Part shown: positions 5,261 through 6,150 of the stretch, piece after piece | Layout of the letters: each line of letters opens with the position of its first letter | Numbering within the stretch: the first letter of the stretch is position 1 | Assembly (NCBI GenBank): GCA_023248835.1 | Contig: JAHFDU010000065.1 | Span: 7,933 to 14,082, forward strand | Reading direction: 5' to 3' | From: Myxococcales bacterium | GTDB taxonomy: Bacteria; Myxococcota_A; Polyangia; Palsa-1104 | DNA length: 6,150 bases | Position numbers and translations under genes: made by a program | Notes under the pieces: generated by a model | What the model was told of the DNA's origin: nothing | Databases searched by the model: none | Seen by the model: the letters and a program-made list of their open reading frames with translations, nothing else

Positions 5261-6150
5261 ATGAACTTTGGCGAGACTTTGCGCAGTGTGTTTCGCACCT
5301 TGAAGGGGCAGCCGATGCGGGCGGCGCTGACGCTGCTCGGCGTCATCATTGGCGCCGGATCGATCGTGCTGGTGGCGGGACTAATGAGCGGCGGCCGCGA
5401 GGCACTGCTTGAAACCAATCAGGGGGTCAACGACAGCGATCTGATCACCGTGCGCAACGACGATCCGCCGGCCAAGCAGCGCATGAAAACGCAGCGTGGT
5501 CTCGGTGTGCGCGACGCCGATACCCTGTCGGAGTCGCCGCTACTTGCAGGCGCGCAAATTTCCAGTGTGGCAGCGCGCGAAATACAGATCATCGCACCCA
5601 AGAAAAAGCGTGCACGCCTGGTCGGTGCCAGCCCCAACGAGCTCAACTTGTACCACCTCGAAATCGAGCGCGGACGCTTCCTGTCGGACGAAGACCTCCA
5701 GGCGCGAGCCCGGGTCTGCGTCATCGGCCAAGAGATCTGGCAAGAGGTTTTTCCCGATCGCGATGCGCTCGGCGATGCCAGCATTCAGGTTGAAAATCAT
5801 CTTTGGAAAGTGGTCGGCGTACTCAAGAACAAACCCAACTTGAGTAGCGGCGACGGCACCTGGATCTGGAACCGCCGAGTGCTGGTGCCGCGTCCCACCT
5901 TCGATTCGATCTACGCGCCGAATCACCGCGCTGACCGACTTTTTGTCCGCGTCAAAGGACTGCAAATCGGCCCGGCGCTCGAAGCCCTGGTCTCGGTGGT
6001 CGACGGCACCATTTTGCGCCGCCACTATGGCGTACACAATTTCAAAGCCGAGAGCAGCAAGAGTGCCAACAAACAGTTCGAAGTCATCCTTTCGGTGATG
6101 GCGCTGCTGCTGCTTTCGACCGGCCTGCTCTCGCTGTTTGTCGGTGGCAT
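5261..6150 (+). CDS. MacB/FtsX-type ABC transporter permease, second subunit, 3'-partial
   Basis: The frame from ATG 5261 stays open to the window edge (296 complete codons). It begins MNFGETLRSVFRTLKGQPMR, then TM1 at about 21-41 (AALTLLGVIIGAGSIVLVAG, close to the MacB consensus). A periplasmic MacB-type core follows, with ARVCVIGQEIWQEVFPDRDA around 150-169 and KVVGVLKNKP around 183-192. TM2 begins near residue 275 (VILSVMALLLLSTGLLSL) and the window ends in FVGG, just where the family motif GGIGVMN should start. TM3, TM4 and the C-terminus lie outside. It is clearly related to the first permease but not a copy of it, so the two probably form a heterodimer. It follows the first permease by four bases, with GGTGA at 5252-5256 as a weak ribosome site, so coupling by the preceding stop is likely. 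Confidence 0.9.
   Translation, partial: MNFGETLRSVFRTLKGQPMRAALTLLGVIIGAGSIVLVAGLMSGGREALLETNQGVNDSDLITVRNDDPPAKQRMKTQRGLGVRDADTLSESPLLAGAQISSVAAREIQIIAPKKKRARLVGASPNELNLYHLEIERGRFLSDEDLQARARVCVIGQEIWQEVFPDRDALGDASIQVENHLWKVVGVLKNKPNLSSGDGTWIWNRRVLVPRPTFDSIYAPNHRADRLFVRVKGLQIGPALEALVSVVDGTILRRHYGVHNFKAESSKSANKQFEVILSVMALLLLSTGLLSLFVGG

Noticed and set aside
1..6150. tRNA or rRNA genes, CRISPR array, insertion sequence
   Set aside because: No cloverleaf, rRNA segment, regular repeat-spacer array, transposase or terminal inverted repeats with target duplication were seen.

Overview
The window looks like chromosomal DNA of a Gram-negative (diderm) bacterium. It is moderately GC-rich, every supported gene lies on the + strand, and the products include an outer-membrane factor of the TolC family and a periplasmic adaptor, which only make sense with two membranes. 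A palindromic intergenic repeat (arms CCTTCGAC / GTCGAAGG with GCTCAGG / CCTGAGC) and a degenerate GACAG heptad repeat are present. I cannot place the organism to phylum with confidence; a proteobacterial or deltaproteobacterial-type lineage is a guess.

Layout. Positions 1-510 hold the C-terminal part of a DUF4097-type beta-strand-repeat protein, open at the left edge. Positions 511-663 are intergenic and hold an inverted pair of palindromic repeats, one arm of which forms a good intrinsic-terminator structure. A compact gene series follows: a stand-alone MacB/LolD-type ATPase (664-1389), a TolC-family outer-membrane factor (1358-2782, overlapping the ATPase by 32 nt), a MacA/HlyD-type adaptor (2779-3924, ATGA overlap), a 108-nt gap with heptad repeats, a perfect hairpin and a possible 21-codon leader ORF, then two different MacB/FtsX-type permeases (4033-5256 and 5261-6150, the second cut by the right edge).

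How the genes fit together. The five transporter genes together encode every part of a MacAB-TolC-like tripartite ABC exporter: ATPase, two membrane subunits, periplasmic adaptor and outer-membrane channel. MacB normally has its ATPase fused to a single permease and works as a homodimer. Here the ATPase is separate and there are two non-identical permeases, so the inner-membrane pump is probably a heterodimer, as in LolCDE, but paired with a MacA-type adaptor and its own TolC. The substrate cannot be read from the sequence.

Novelty. Every gene belongs to a known family, and I see no wholly new system. The points most worth a second look are the split, asymmetric architecture, the leader ORF that overlaps the first permease start, the repeat that appears to double as a terminator, and a cysteine pair in the TolC homologue.
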